In this document: one piece after another, positions 30,758-41,530 of the stretch
Layout of the letters: every line of letters starts with the position of its first letter
Position numbering within the stretch: the stretch's first letter is position 1
Source: Larix sibirica
Lineage: Eukaryota > Streptophyta > Pinopsida > Pinales > Pinaceae
NCBI GenBank assembly: GCA_004151065.3
Contig: NWUY0304683684.1
Location: 1-62,118 of the forward strand
DNA length: 62,118 bases
Direction: 5' to 3'
The notes under the pieces: generated by a model
The model's input: the letters and a program-made list of their open reading frames with translations, nothing else
Told to the model about the DNA's origin: nothing
Database searches by the model: none
Position numbers and translations under genes: made by a program

Positions 30758-33099
30758 CTTTGTGCAGCGAGTTAACTTCTATGTTCTATGTGAGTTCCCA
30801 TGTTCACCATAAGAATGAGATTTAGACATTTCGTTCCCATACAAGCCAACTAATAAGCCATGTTACCAACAAGATTATATTGATTGAGTAGTTCAACAGA
30901 TTGGATTGAGAACTGAATCTTCTTCTGCTGTTATGCTGCTGGCCGGAAGGAGTAATGGCCAGGGGAGGAGTACCCAAAGTTCCCACCAGACAATATTGCT
31001 TGAGCTTACCAAGGTTTCACCTTAAGATAGATGGCCGTTGACACCAGGTGTGATTGATAAGTCCCCCGTAAAAGGATACCCGCTGTTCAACCTTACCTCT
31101 AAAAAAAACTCACATATATGGAAAAGGGTTCCCTACCTAGAAAATTATCAAAGCTAAACGCTATGAACAGTGGAATTTCCTGCCGCAACAAAGCTGTATG
31201 GAAACTTGGAATGCATGCAATGATTATATAACTTACGTTGATTCAAAATTCGACAAGGATCATGCGCAACTGACAGTGACATAAAAACCAGTGAACATGG
31301 GCACTTAAAGAGAAAAATCCGCGCGAGGTGGTGATTATACGGTGTGTGTATTCACATATATAATAATAAGTAAGGGGTGTGTTAGGTACACCAATTTACC
31401 CAAACACCAATACATGCATTATATTTTACCAATTAACGGATCACGGCTTACCAATTTATGATTATTGGTTACGGCTTAACCTAGCAATTATCATACTCAT
31501 CCATAAACTCTCCATACTCATACCTCATTGGGCCATCCTAAGTATTTATTGTGTGGGGGTGGTTAAAACTAAATATAGCAATAATAAGGAAGGTTATTCA
31601 AGTCCTATTGTATATTTTACTAAACGCGAGGGGTGGCGAAGCAAAGAATAATTAAGTAAGATTCCGGCATGGGAATGAATCTAATATAAAGTCAATAAGT
31701 CAGATCCTTATATGACGTATCTAAAAGCCCAATCTAAACCAGTTTAGTTATCAATTATTATATTAAGGCATCAGGTTGGAGGCTGGCAACCAGGTTGGGT
31801 GGTTCCGGTCGATTTGAAAAGCCTTCGCCAAAGGAATAAAAGATTTTTTTTCCGGGGTCAGACAGGTAAGATCTCATCTGAGTTACCGAACTCGCTTTTG
31901 CCTGTAGACAACTGGCCCTGCATAGCCTAACTTGCTAACAACTACCCTCCCGCTCTACCTGACTGTAAAGTTGAAAATGGTCTTACTCCGGCTCGAAAGT
32001 CAATTTTGAAAAAGGCCATATTTGCACGCTTACGCGCTTACCCATTTTCATTTAATGTGGGTTATGCTTCACCCTCGTACTTATCCAGCTTACTAAGCCA
32101 TCCATCCCATCCTTTCATCCCACGCCTCAATATTTGGTCAATTAACTAGTGATTTACCAGTTTAAGTTGTAGAATTTAAAACCACCCATATAGGCTAACT
32201 TTAAGTACTTACAATAACGCGGATTGATACCAGAGTGTAGAATTATAACCGACCAATAGGTCGCCTGCTCCGCCCTTCACAATTACCACTTTAACAAAGG
32301 AAGGCCAGGTTCTTTTTTGCACTAGCAAAGCGCTCTGTTCCGCTACTTATGTACCTTACCCCGGCTAAGCCTAGAACTTATGCTTCTTTATTTTAATTGA
32401 ACAACTTGGATTTATTATGCTTTTTAAAACATATGACTCCACAGTATTGTAGTGGTGTCCTGCGGAGCCCGGGCCCGCTTTATAATGTCTCTTACCTTTC
32501 CCTCAATCTTCCGATGAAACATACTTCGTAGCTATCCCGCCGCCTTACATCCTTTACTGCTTGATACCCTTTTCATTGGGTGCCAGGTGGGGAGCCGCAT
32601 CGGAGCTTTGATGCTTGGATCGATGGATCAATCGATGGAGCGAGGGGTGCCGGGAAGGAATGAAGGATATATATATTTTTGGAGGGATATTTATTGAGAT
32701 AGACTTAGTTGAGGTCTACCATTTACCATCACCCTTTCGACCCCGCGTACCGCCTTACCCATTATTGTTCGGTGTCGTCCAGGATGGATGGGTCCATGGA
32801 ATATGGATGGAGGATTCAGGAACCTTTTGCCTACTAATTTGAACCAAGCTTTTTGCATAATTACGTTATAACAAAAGCTTAAAAATAAATTAATATATTT
32901 CTTTCTAAATGCCAGCTTCGGACCTGGCTAGATATTTTTATCCTACCAAATTAGTGAAAACATTTTCATTTTAGGTTTTCCCTCCTATAGAATCACGCTT
33001 TACATTTTGTCTCAGATTTCGCCTTTATCCATGGAAGGTTCAACCCAGACTACATCTTCAGATCATTCCATTTACCCAAAACGATCTCAGTTTAGCTTT
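30758..33099. other. Gene-free stretch
   Basis: No gene is supported over 2.3 kb. Plus frames 31379-31651 (90 codons, Ile/Tyr rich) and 32615-32842 (75 codons) have no recognisable motif. A GCACGCTTACGCGCTTACC word at about 32025 is related to the exact repeat at 8512 and 51397. Confidence 0.45.
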
Positions 33100-33290
33100 T
33101 ACTTATTACAAACTTACCTTTTCGGGACACTATTTGGTACAACAAAACTCCACCAGTCCAGGACCACCAGATCAGTCCAATTCAACCAGTCTAGTCACAC
33201 CAATCCCACCAACTGGGCCTACACAAAGAACCAGTCCAACAACAAAACTCCACCACTCCAACCACTACTACTCCAATATAACAGCTAGGC
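33100..33290 (+). repeat. Degenerate CAACAAAACTCCACCAGTCC repeats with Ser/Thr/Pro-rich frame
   Basis: CAACAAAACTCCACCA occurs twice (about 33138 and 33240), separated by CCAGTCCA/CCAACTGG words. One plus frame through it reads STSPGPPDQSNSTSLVTPIP then PTGPTQRTSPTTK, a Ser/Thr/Pro low-complexity peptide; another (33007-33288) is also open. The open frames follow from the repeat. A C/A-rich patch at 51260-51315 (CAACTACTACTCCCACC) is similar. Confidence 0.45.
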
Positions 33291-33409
33291 TCATATCACT
33301 CACTTACGTCGATATACTGTGTTTTTTTATTCAATTGTTGGATTTATCCAATTTATTTCATTTATATGTTTGATTTCTTTTATTTTATACAACTCTATGA
33401 GAAGATGTT

Positions 33410-33649
33410 GGAGCTGGATGAGTCCACATAATAGAGCCACGAACACGCCAGGGAGGGGATAGAGCCATTAGCCTTTAGGCCAGAAGCAAGCCTAGACAAT
33501 TAGCCTCAACAAGTACAACAACAACATAAACCACCCTTAGTCGAGTACAACAGATAGAGGCCAGAAGCCAAGTACACTGCCTAAACAATTACAACAGAAG
33601 GAGAAGGAAGGAAATAAGCCATTAAACCTACTCAAAATGAGTTGTTATT
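33410..33649. repeat. Degenerate ACAACA / GCCAGAAGC repeats
   Basis: GGCCAGAAGC, AGCCATTA, CAACAAGTACAACA and CTAGACAATTAGCC words recur between 33450 and 33610. They are old and diverged, and no frame is coding-like. Confidence 0.45.
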
Positions 33650-34790
33650 ACTTTTTTTTTGCCTTATCAGCAACTTCCTCTATATTTCCCAGGATGATTT
33701 CATACGCATTCAACTGGACTAATCAGCTTAGTATTCCCCTTATATGAGTACAGAAAATATAGCAATACTTGATGTTTAGACTAGTAGTAATCGATACTCA
33801 ATCATTGTGTTTCCCTAATGACTTATAAGGATCAGTGCTTACTAGTAATCACCTAATAAAGTAAGTCATTGTGTTTGGTATAATCTAACTACCTTTATTT
33901 ATATAATAAGATATTACATATCCCAGTATTGGATAAGGTTCAAGTATTACGTGGTGTAATCACATACTCTTCTTTACCAATTGCATTTAATATTTAATCA
34001 TAATAATTAGGTTTAATTCTACTAACAGTTTGAGCTTCATGCTTAGTTTAAATACACGTAATTACCCTTGCTAAGCTTAAAAACATTGTTTATTTATTTA
34101 ATTGGACTTGGTTTTACATAATTCACACTTTTATATTCTATTTGAACAGTATAGTATGAGCTTATACTCTCGCATTATTACACTTGTAGGGTGGTTATAT
34201 CTTGCTGATTCAATTGAATCACTAAGCTTCTAGTAATTAGCATAATCTGTAATGCGTTTGATCGGTATGAGATAGCTTCTACTATGCTTAATAAGGGTAT
34301 AGTTCTACATGTCCTATAAGTGTTATCCAAGTAAGTGATCTAGTAATCAAAGCCTATTAATATATAAGCTAATACAGGTGGAACAAAAATTACCAGCTTT
34401 ATATAAGTGAGCTTAAGCTAGTTGTTTCCTATATCACTATCTTACCGTAATCAAAGAACAGCTTACCATATTGAAACACACTTGTATTGGAATAAGAGGA
34501 GTAATGCAGTCGTTAGGATCATGGAATTATTATGGTGATACTTCCAGGTATACTTATCCGGCTCTATCAATGGTATAGCTACTAATATGTAAGGCTCTTG
34601 TTATGAAATAAATGATAAAGTTTGAAACCTTAGATTTATCCATAGTATAAGCACAGTGTTCAAGATCAGGATAGTAATAACAGTAACACTACTTAACTGA
34701 TTAGAATAAGTAGTAGATTAGGAAGAATACGGATCCATTAAACACTATGATTCCACTGCTTTCAAAGGTTAGTAAGCTCTTTCTAGAACC
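33650..34790. other. AT-rich tract 1, no genes
   Basis: This 1.1 kb block is conspicuously AT-rich and ORF-poor, with recurrent TAGTAATC, GTAATCAC, ATGAGCTTATAC and AAGCTTA words. The same vocabulary fills 58150-59420 and is rare elsewhere. No repeat unit is exact. It may be an old expanded repeat or a transferred non-coding segment. Confidence 0.45.
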
Positions 34791-35394
34791 AATCTGACAT
34801 ACGGGTCCATTACTCCAACTATTAACGTTTCCAATTGATACCTATCCTGCCTGCCTTACAGCTTATCTCTTTGAAGCCTTTCCCCCACTATACTGGACCC
34901 ATCCCGGGATGCTTAACATTATACAGACATGCATGATGTGTTACAATTTACCGGACCAATAACGGCTTTCCACTGACCGGACCTGGACAGACTGCACATA
35001 GTTTTAGGTGGTGCGAACAAGACAATAAAGAGCGGAAGAAAGTGAAGGAGTGTGAGTTAGGCTTTACCTCTTACCCACTACAGTTGCTTACAGAACCAGA
35101 AACTTCTATTTACCATACACCTACTAGACAGAACAGAAGGAACGGGGAAGGGATGACTTTCTCTATGCCCTACCATGAGAGAGAGGAGAGGCCCTCTATT
35201 ATCCCTATCCACATTGTAGGAATCCGGGTCCTCCCATACCCTTTCTACACGGAGGAAGTCTTTCTACACGAAGGAAAGAGGCAGGACAAGAGCAGTAGCC
35301 CGCAGTGATACATTCGGGTTTAAAGGACAGTCACCGCAGTAATCGAGGTTGAAACGAAATCTATTTCTCTTTCCTTAATAATAAATAGATAAGG
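34791..35394. other. No gene recognised
   Basis: A plus frame at 35042-35308 (88 codons) has no recognisable motif. Otherwise featureless. Confidence 0.45.
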
Positions 35395-35480
35395 AGGGTA
35401 AGGGTAATTGAGAGGATGGGGTTAGTGTAGATTGTACTATATAGGGAGGATTGGTTAAGGAGGGTATACTTGTGAGGATT
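35395..35480. repeat. GTACTATATAGGGAGG repeat, partner of 25.5 kb
   Basis: GAGGATGGGGTTAGTGTAGA, GTACTATATAGGGAGGATTGG and TTAAGGAGGGTA parallel 25500-25560 (GAGGATGAGGTTAGGGTGGA then GTACTATATAGGGAGG) and 25165-25185 (TTAAGGAGGGTA). This is a direct dispersed pair about 9.9 kb apart. Confidence 0.65.
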
Positions 35481-35986
35481 GGGAGGATTGATTCATCCGG
35501 CAGTTCCGACGATCCCACACCACCCACCGTTGGTTCATCCCATCCGGAAAGGGAAATAGCAGTACCCACCCACTAAGTGATGAATGAAGCAAGTGAAATA
35601 GGTAGAACAGGTGGTCTAGACCTTAAGGTGGATAGGTTATAAGAGTAAAGCAGCATAGTAAAAGATTATAAGTATAAGGAAGGTTGTAAGTACTGACCCC
35701 ACCCAATGATCTGATCTCATAAGTTCTGAGGCAGTAATTTATTCATAGGGCAGTTTCGATCCGACGATCCACCAACCCAACAGAGCTGTCCAACTCAACT
35801 GGTCAAAGGGGATGGGGGGAATGATAATCCATCCATCCATGGGAGCAAGGGTAGCTTACGAAAGTCTTAAGCTACTCGACCATGCAGCCGCACTTCGTCC
35901 CTGAAGCAAAAGATATCAAAGCCATGCCGATTCGTGACTTATAAAAACCTTCTTCGCCCAAATCATGTTAAATAAAGAAAAACTTC
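35481..35986. other. No gene recognised
   Basis: A weak duplication links CGGCAGTTCCGACGATCC (about 35499) to GGGCAGTTTCGATCCGACG (about 35749). Nothing else stands out. Confidence 0.45.
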
Positions 35987-36379
35987 GTGTTGAGGGGTTC
36001 CAAGTCATATGATCCATCAGGGTATAAAACTCACATTTTGAAGTATAAAAATATCAGGAGCGAAGCGGCATTTGCAGGTGATTCATTGTTGCTTCAAGTA
36101 AAGTGCCTTACTCCCCTTCCTTCCTACGTGAGCCTAGTCTATCGAGGTGGTAAATTGACTAACACAAGTGGGCGTCTAATGATGATATAAAAGCTTTATC
36201 CTGCTCTATTGAGAGTGGTAAATTTCTTGGAAGATTTCGTTTTGAAACCGATGAATAACCATGCTAAGTACTATCCTGCTTTTGGGGGCAATGGCACTTC
36301 CTTTATGGCACCTTCTTTTGATAGGTCAAATCCTATTTCTAACCCGGGCAGTCCCACCAATAGGGTAGGTCAATGGTGA
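35987..36379 (+). pseudogene. Coding-like frame with one internal stop, contains family A block
   Basis: A plus frame reads 67 codons from 35987 (a TTG) to a TAA at 36188-36190, then stays open in the same frame for 62 more codons to a TGA at 36377-36379. The first part includes GYKTHILKYKNIRSEAAFAG and the family A core VYRGGKLTNTSGRL. The second part reads LEDFVLKPMNNHAKYYPAFG and then SFDRSNPISNPGSPTNRVGQ. Polar, Gly/Pro/Asn-containing composition without Trp clusters looks protein-like on both sides of the stop. TAA cannot be removed by C-to-U editing, so it is a relic unless truncated halves are used. I do not recognise the family. Confidence 0.35.
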
Positions 36380-36769
36380 TATTGTAAGAATAAGGCTTCC
36401 TAACAGATTAGATTATTCGGAGACGATACGATAACTCTGACGATATCAATGTATTTACCAGACCAGAATACAAAGGTCGAACACGTTGTCGATTCATTCC
36501 CTCAATATTTGATTAGGATGTATGCCTAAAATAAGTATAAATGGGTAACCCCACAACAAGCCAAGCACAATGACCAGGATCATTTCCATCAGCATATATT
36601 ATTACCACCAGTCATTTTATCATTTTCACTGCCCTCTTTTAGGAATTATTGCCAGAAGATCACGAGGAGGTAGGCACTATTATTACTAGTGGGGCTGCCT
36701 ACTTGCTTTACTTAAGTAAGGGGGATTGCTCAAAAACATAAATGTATCGCTGTTTTTTGCGCGTCATGC
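36380..36769. other. No gene recognised
   Basis: Featureless apart from a CTTACTTAAGTAAG palindrome at about 36706-36720. Confidence 0.45.
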
Positions 36770-36960
36770 ATGCCCCTCTCCCATACGGTCAAGAGCGCTT
36801 AAGCGCTCCCCTTGGGTTCTATGTGAGTTATCCTTCCTCTCCTCATCATACGACGGATGCTATCTTTATATTCTAGCAATGATTATCATATCACCATGAC
36901 GAATATAATACCTCCCTTTGGTCAAGCAAGCTTTTCCTTCTAAGCTTTTTTATAAATAAA
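36770..36960 (+). repeat. Family B copies
   Basis: CCCCTCTCCCATACGGTCAA followed by GAGCGCTTAAGCGCTC (a perfect 16-base palindrome, about 36791-36806) and CCCCTTGGG, then CCTCCCTTTGGTCAAGCAAG with CTTTTCC at 36911-36937. The latter matches the first 60 bases of the window. The ACGGTCAA word also occurs at 47150. Confidence 0.6.
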
Positions 36961-37129
36961 GTGTATGTAGGTATAATTATAAGAATGTATAAGTTTTAAG
37001 GTAGCAAATAAATCATAATAATTTAGTTAGTAAGTATTAATAAAGGTAAGGTAGGTAGGAAGAACTCTTTTGTAAGGTAGCAATAATTACTATTTCGCTA
37101 TAGATATGAACAACAGAGAGGAGCCTATA

Positions 37130-37310
37130 ACTAACTAACAACTAACATACCCTCTAACTACATAACATAGCCTCATACCTAGGCCTCATACTCAGTCCTA
37201 ACTGAAACCTCAGACTTAAATACAGCCTATAACCTAGGTAGGCCTCAGACTTACACTAAACAAGCTATCACTCTAACAGTATAAGCTATAACTACATTAA
37301 GAAAGAGAAA
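37130..37310. repeat. Degenerate tandem (CCTATAACCTAGGCCTCAGACTTA)
   Basis: AACTAACATA, GCCTCATACCTAGGCCTCAT, CCTCAGACTTA (twice) and GCTATAACTAC follow one another for about 180 bases with a unit near 20-25 bases. Surrounding DNA (36960-37130) is AT-rich with TAGTTAGTAAG words. Confidence 0.55.
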
Positions 37311-39600
37311 CAGGTGCTATAGGAAGAATAATATTAATTGTATCCATTTATTTATTTCTTTTTTAATAAAATAAAATAAACAGCCAATACCCTCAATGTT
37401 AGGTTTCCTTTTAACATACCGTATGCAGAAAATATTCCAACTGTTAACAAATAAGAAAGACTGGATTTCCCATTGACACTTGCTGGATTAGGTCTTTTTG
37501 TAGAACTATAGCAGCTATTCCTCACCTCAAGGAAGGTTCAGTTCATTAACAATTCTTTATCATAATATTCCTAAATAGCCAGCACCACCACTTTGAAAAA
37601 GAGTAAATACAAAGAATTTATAGTAGTAGGGCGCAGAGACAAGGGAGGGATTAGAAGTAGGGCATGAGTTCCATCATCGCGGTAATTCATCCAAGCAGGG
37701 CCAACCACTGGATGGAGACTCTTGAACATTGAGGATCGGAGGAACCAACAACCACTTTTATCTTCTGCTGCATGGTAGAGCATGGCATGGAGAAGCTACT
37801 TGTTAGTACTTTTTATATCTTTTCGGAAGAGCCACTACTTTTTAGGTATGCTCTTCCAGGCTGATAACAGAAAGTATCCATCGCACAGATCACAAATCAC
37901 TACCAGGAGAGACTTAGTCTATTACCATATATAAGCACTACTCCTTACCTACCAGAAGTGACTGACACAATAAACTCAACAAGAATACCTAAAACTGGTA
38001 CCCTGCTATTACCCAATCCGGAGCAGGCCTTTTTATGCTTATTTAATTCATAAGTGGCATAGAACTCGCACACCCTGGATACAACATAATTCATGCATGA
38101 GGGAATAACACCGACAATACCATCTATTTACAGCCTTACCTCCTACATATATTTATAACAGCAGCCTAGGATCTCTTCTATCTATCCCAGGGAGCCATAA
38201 CCATAACCTTACCTCCTTATTACTCTTTCCCTTATGATCACTAGGGAATCAAGCAGAGATATAATGCATGCCGCCCCTCCCTACAGAAAGGTGTTTCATT
38301 TTTCATTACCATAAAGATGTTTCTCCTTCAGAGTCACGAGGGATCAGGAATGAATAGGATACCCATTTATAATAGTCCCTTAGCATAGGAATGAATAAGA
38401 GTCCCAACGGTAGGAATTGTATTTATGTGATCCTTTTCTATTTATGTGATCCTTGTAGATTAGACGTGTTTATAAATAATAATTATGATTTTGTAGCGAG
38501 GGAGTAGGGATTCTAATTATGATATTTCACAAATTCTAGATAGGAAGATAACTTTATATAATGGATATTGTTTAGTATTAAAGGTAGGAAGAATAAATAT
38601 ATACTTGCTTGCTAGGGAAAAAGAACCAACCCATTACATCAAGATTATTGTGTGAAAACAGTTTCAAAACAGAAATAGGAAAAGTTCTGTTAGGTGTTCT
38701 TAGTAGTAGCCTAAAACTAACGGCTTAATTACCTATACACTGTACTTGAGTTAAGATCATCATGGATGGGTCGGTGGGTGAGTTTAGATTCGGCAGCAGT
38801 ATAAAAAGAAATGGGATGGCTTAGATTAAACACCCAACACTGTAACTCACTATGCATCGTATATAATGCATAAGTAACCAGTAGTTAGTAGTCAGATCTA
38901 GACCAACCATTCTATGATCAGCAGAACTGAAGCAACAACCGTCTCCAAACCAAAATAAACTCAAGATAGATGTAAATAGTGCCACACCTACCGACTGAGG
39001 TATACCTATTGAGCCCTTAACCTTTTCACATCTCCACGCGTCAGTCCATAAAGAAGATCAAACCATCAAGACCAAAAGCGTAAAGATGCTCATTAACCTA
39101 CGCCCTCCATCCGCTGCCTCTGCTTGGCCATAGTTCCATCATTTCTTTCGCACTCTGATAGGCTTGATATTTGAAGAAGGAGAGCTGCTTATGTTTCTAA
39201 TTACTTACCCGCTCGCTGTAGCGTTGAGCCCTGCGGACCTCTCACACACAATGAAATGGAAACCTTCTTTTTCCATTTTCCAAAAGACAGCAGCTTACAC
39301 AGAAGGGCCAGGGACGCTCAGAATGGAGGAGGGAGAGGAGCAGGGGGAGAGCCCTCGAGTTGAAGACGGGAGGAAGGATCCAGAGCTAGCACACACCACC
39401 TAGAAACGCTGAGCACAATACAAAACTAGACCCAAAATCAAATTCCGATACAATGCCGAAGACATCAACTCTTGTATGACTAGTAGAAATGGCATGAAGC
39501 ATCGAGTATCGGCATCGACTATTGGATAACCAGGATCGGGTGATCAACACCTGGCTGGCAAGTGGCAATCCCGGGATACTAGCTTTGGCATTCCCCTATC
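37311..39600. other. Gene-free stretch
   Basis: No gene is supported. Frames at 37571-37783 (minus), 39164-39403 (plus) and 39386-39568 (minus) have no recognisable motif. Direct words ATTTATGTGATCCTT repeat at 38431 and 38450. A family C word (CACATCTCCACGCGTC) is at 39027-39042, and a GCATCGAC/CAACACCTGG patch related to 20.0 kb is at 39460-39560. Confidence 0.45.
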
Positions 39601-39640
39601 CGTTGGAAACATCGTGAAATTCCATTTTATTAAAAACTTG
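39601..39640 (+). repeat. Family D repeat copy
   Basis: GTTGGAAACATCGTGAAATT with CCATTTTATTAAAAAC. It differs from the GAAACGTNGTGAAATGGC consensus at several bases but keeps the order and the A-rich right side. Confidence 0.5.
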
Positions 39641-39642
39641 AA

Positions 39643-40211
39643 TCAAAAGTTTTGGCTGAATAAATAGGTCGTTTCCATGCACGATAAAACGATAGGTAGT
39701 CCAACCAAGAGTATTCCAGCTTTGCCAGGTATCTTCTTCCATCCATTAAATAAGGGAATGTGGTTAAGTAGTTGTATTTCGGAAGCACTAACAAACTTAT
39801 AAAAGCTGGGATTGTACGCGAGTGCTTGCTGCCTGAAAAAGAAATATAAAGTATCCCTATACTCTCTACTAAGTATTTCATAAATATAAGCGCCCAGCCC
39901 GTGCACAAATGCTCTGTTGAACGCTCGTCCTGTCCCGTCCGATATGTAAGTTAAAGGTTAGTGAGCCTGCCTATGCAAGGTTGGTAAATAGAACAGGTTT
40001 TAAAAAGTAAATAAACAAAAGGTAAAGCAAGTAAGCATCTAAAGTTCCTGCTGTCTGAAGTATCTGGGGTTGAAACCCGCTCGTCTCGAAAGAGAAAAGA
40101 TAATAGTGGTAACCCAGGAGAATCATTCATTAAGTGTTCCGGAAGCTGTTTCACTAATCTAAGGTGGTTGTATAGGGGGTACGGAGTGATGGTGATACGT
40201 GTTGGATAGTA
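39643..40211 (-). pseudogene. Two adjoining coding-like minus frames, probably one frameshifted relic
   Basis: Frame 1 is open from 40211 to a stop at 39951 and reads RITITPYPLYNHLRLVKQLP, then NDSPGLPLLSFLFRDERVST and SDSRNFRCLLALPFVYLLF. Frame 2, shifted relative to frame 1, is open from about 39963 to 39643 and reads GRAFNRAFVHGLGAYIYEIL, then YFFFRQQALAYNPSFYKFVS and NGWKKIPGKAGILLVGLPIV. Both share a mixed hydrophobic/aromatic yet motif-like texture, and they join end to end with one frame change around 39955. Together they would be about 185 codons. No ATG lies near the start of frame 1. I do not recognise the family; chance is possible for each half alone. Confidence 0.3.
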
Positions 40212-40899
40212 CTATAGTAAGGGTAAGGTTGGCTGGTTTGATCCCGACCCGATAAGAGGCAGTAGCCTTTAATTCCAGAAAGGTGTGGTATAGATAAAAC
40301 AGGCTAGGTCCATAGGTGGGCAGGTAGCTAGTAAACACATAAGTAAAGAGTAAGATAATTTGCTATGCCACTCCAGGTCTTTAGATGTCTAGGTCTATGG
40401 GTGGTTGAGTAAATAAGAAGGGTGTTTAGGAGGTCCTAAAATGAAAGGCTATTAGGATTATAGCTCTGACTAGGAATGCGGGATAATGAATCGTATCCTG
40501 GGCAACGCTCGGCTCGGCGCCGTTACAAGATTACCCTGGAGTAAGTGTAATGTAAGACTACTAGTAATGCTGTATTGAAGCCCGTTACCAATGCTTGTTG
40601 CTTGCTCTAAGTGGCCCGCTCGTGAATGCTCTAAGTTAAGAGAATGGATCCATCCGTTCTATGTTTATCTAAAGGTTTTTGTGAATACGCCACCCAGGTG
40701 GATAGCATGCACATAAGCTAAAGTAAGTGGGGATATAAAGGTTCATACAACTGGTCATAGTGCCTAAGCAGCCGGTTAATAACAAAGTGTGTGAGGCAGC
40801 AGTTCAAGGTAAATAGAAAGAAAGGGTAGCAGGCGCTGACATGAAAAGCAGGGATCTTCTTTCCTAGCAATGGGGTTAAAATTCCTAAATAGTATATGC
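40212..40899. other. No gene recognised
   Basis: GTAGGTC-, GGTGGGCAGGTAGC- and TCTAGGTC-type words repeat loosely (40250-40440). No coding-like frame. Confidence 0.45.
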
Positions 40900-41530
40900 T
40901 TCTTTGGAAACAACATCATCAATTGAAGGATTCCCAGGATCATTCAGATAAGAAGCATAAATTGAACCGGCTTCTTCCTCATTCCGGGCATTTCAAGAAT
41001 ATTTTAAGGAGCCTTTATTCCCAGCTTCTTCAGTTCCAGGATCAGTTCCAAGAGCAGTTGACCCAGCATCTCCAGTTAAACCAGTTGAAGGAGCTCTATT
41101 CCCAGCCTCAGTTCTAGGATCAGTTCTGGCATAACCAGTCTGATCAGCCTTATTCCCAGCATACCTATAAAAGTATTCTAAGCATCAGTTGAACCAATAG
41201 CATTACCATTATTTATATAAGCAAAGGATTATTCTCCATTACGAGCAGCATTTGAAGGAGCATTTGAACCAGCAAAAGCAGCAGAACGATCAGCATTCCC
41301 AGTTCCCGGAGCAGTTCCATCATTTTCGGGAATGGCAGAAATGAATTATTTGAATCAGCAGCTGTTGAAGAAGAATCCCGCGTAATGATTCCCAGCAGGA
41401 ACAAAACAAGCAGCACCAGTTTCATCAGCTTTATTCCCAGCTTCCATAGCATTTCCATAAGCAGTTAGAGCTGCAGCACTATGACTACTAGTATTTCCAG
41501 GAGCACTAGGATTTCCAGTTTAACCGGCTT
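40900..41530 (-). repeat. Family E, longest copy: triplet-phased Gly/Thr/Ala/Asn/Asp-rich relic
   Basis: Read on the minus strand from 41521, successive frames give NPSAPGNTSSHSAAALTAYG, then GNKADETGAACFVPAGNH, SAIPENDGTAPGTGNADRSA, FAGSNAPSNAARNGE (stop), ADQTGYARTDPRTEAGNRAP, STGLTGDAGSTALGTDPGTE, and EEAGSIYASYLNDPGNPSID. About five stops or frameshifts interrupt it. Repeated units are GTD, GNK/GNA and TG, encoded by GCT, GGA/GGG, ACT, AAT and GAT. The plus strand is also partly open (VDPASPVKPVEGALFPAS), as RNY triplet repeats are symmetric. The left 90 bases match the reverse complement of 24890-24990. It is either a dead low-complexity protein gene or a triplet minisatellite. Confidence 0.5.

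Noticed and set aside
33007-33373. Ser/Thr/Pro-rich protein gene
   Set aside because: Two plus frames are open over the same CAACAAAACTCCACC repeat, which explains them without coding function.
41213-41458. Leu-rich membrane protein on the minus strand
   Set aside because: The frame is an off-phase reading of the family E triplet repeat (CTG/CTT phase of GCT), so its hydrophobicity is an artefact.
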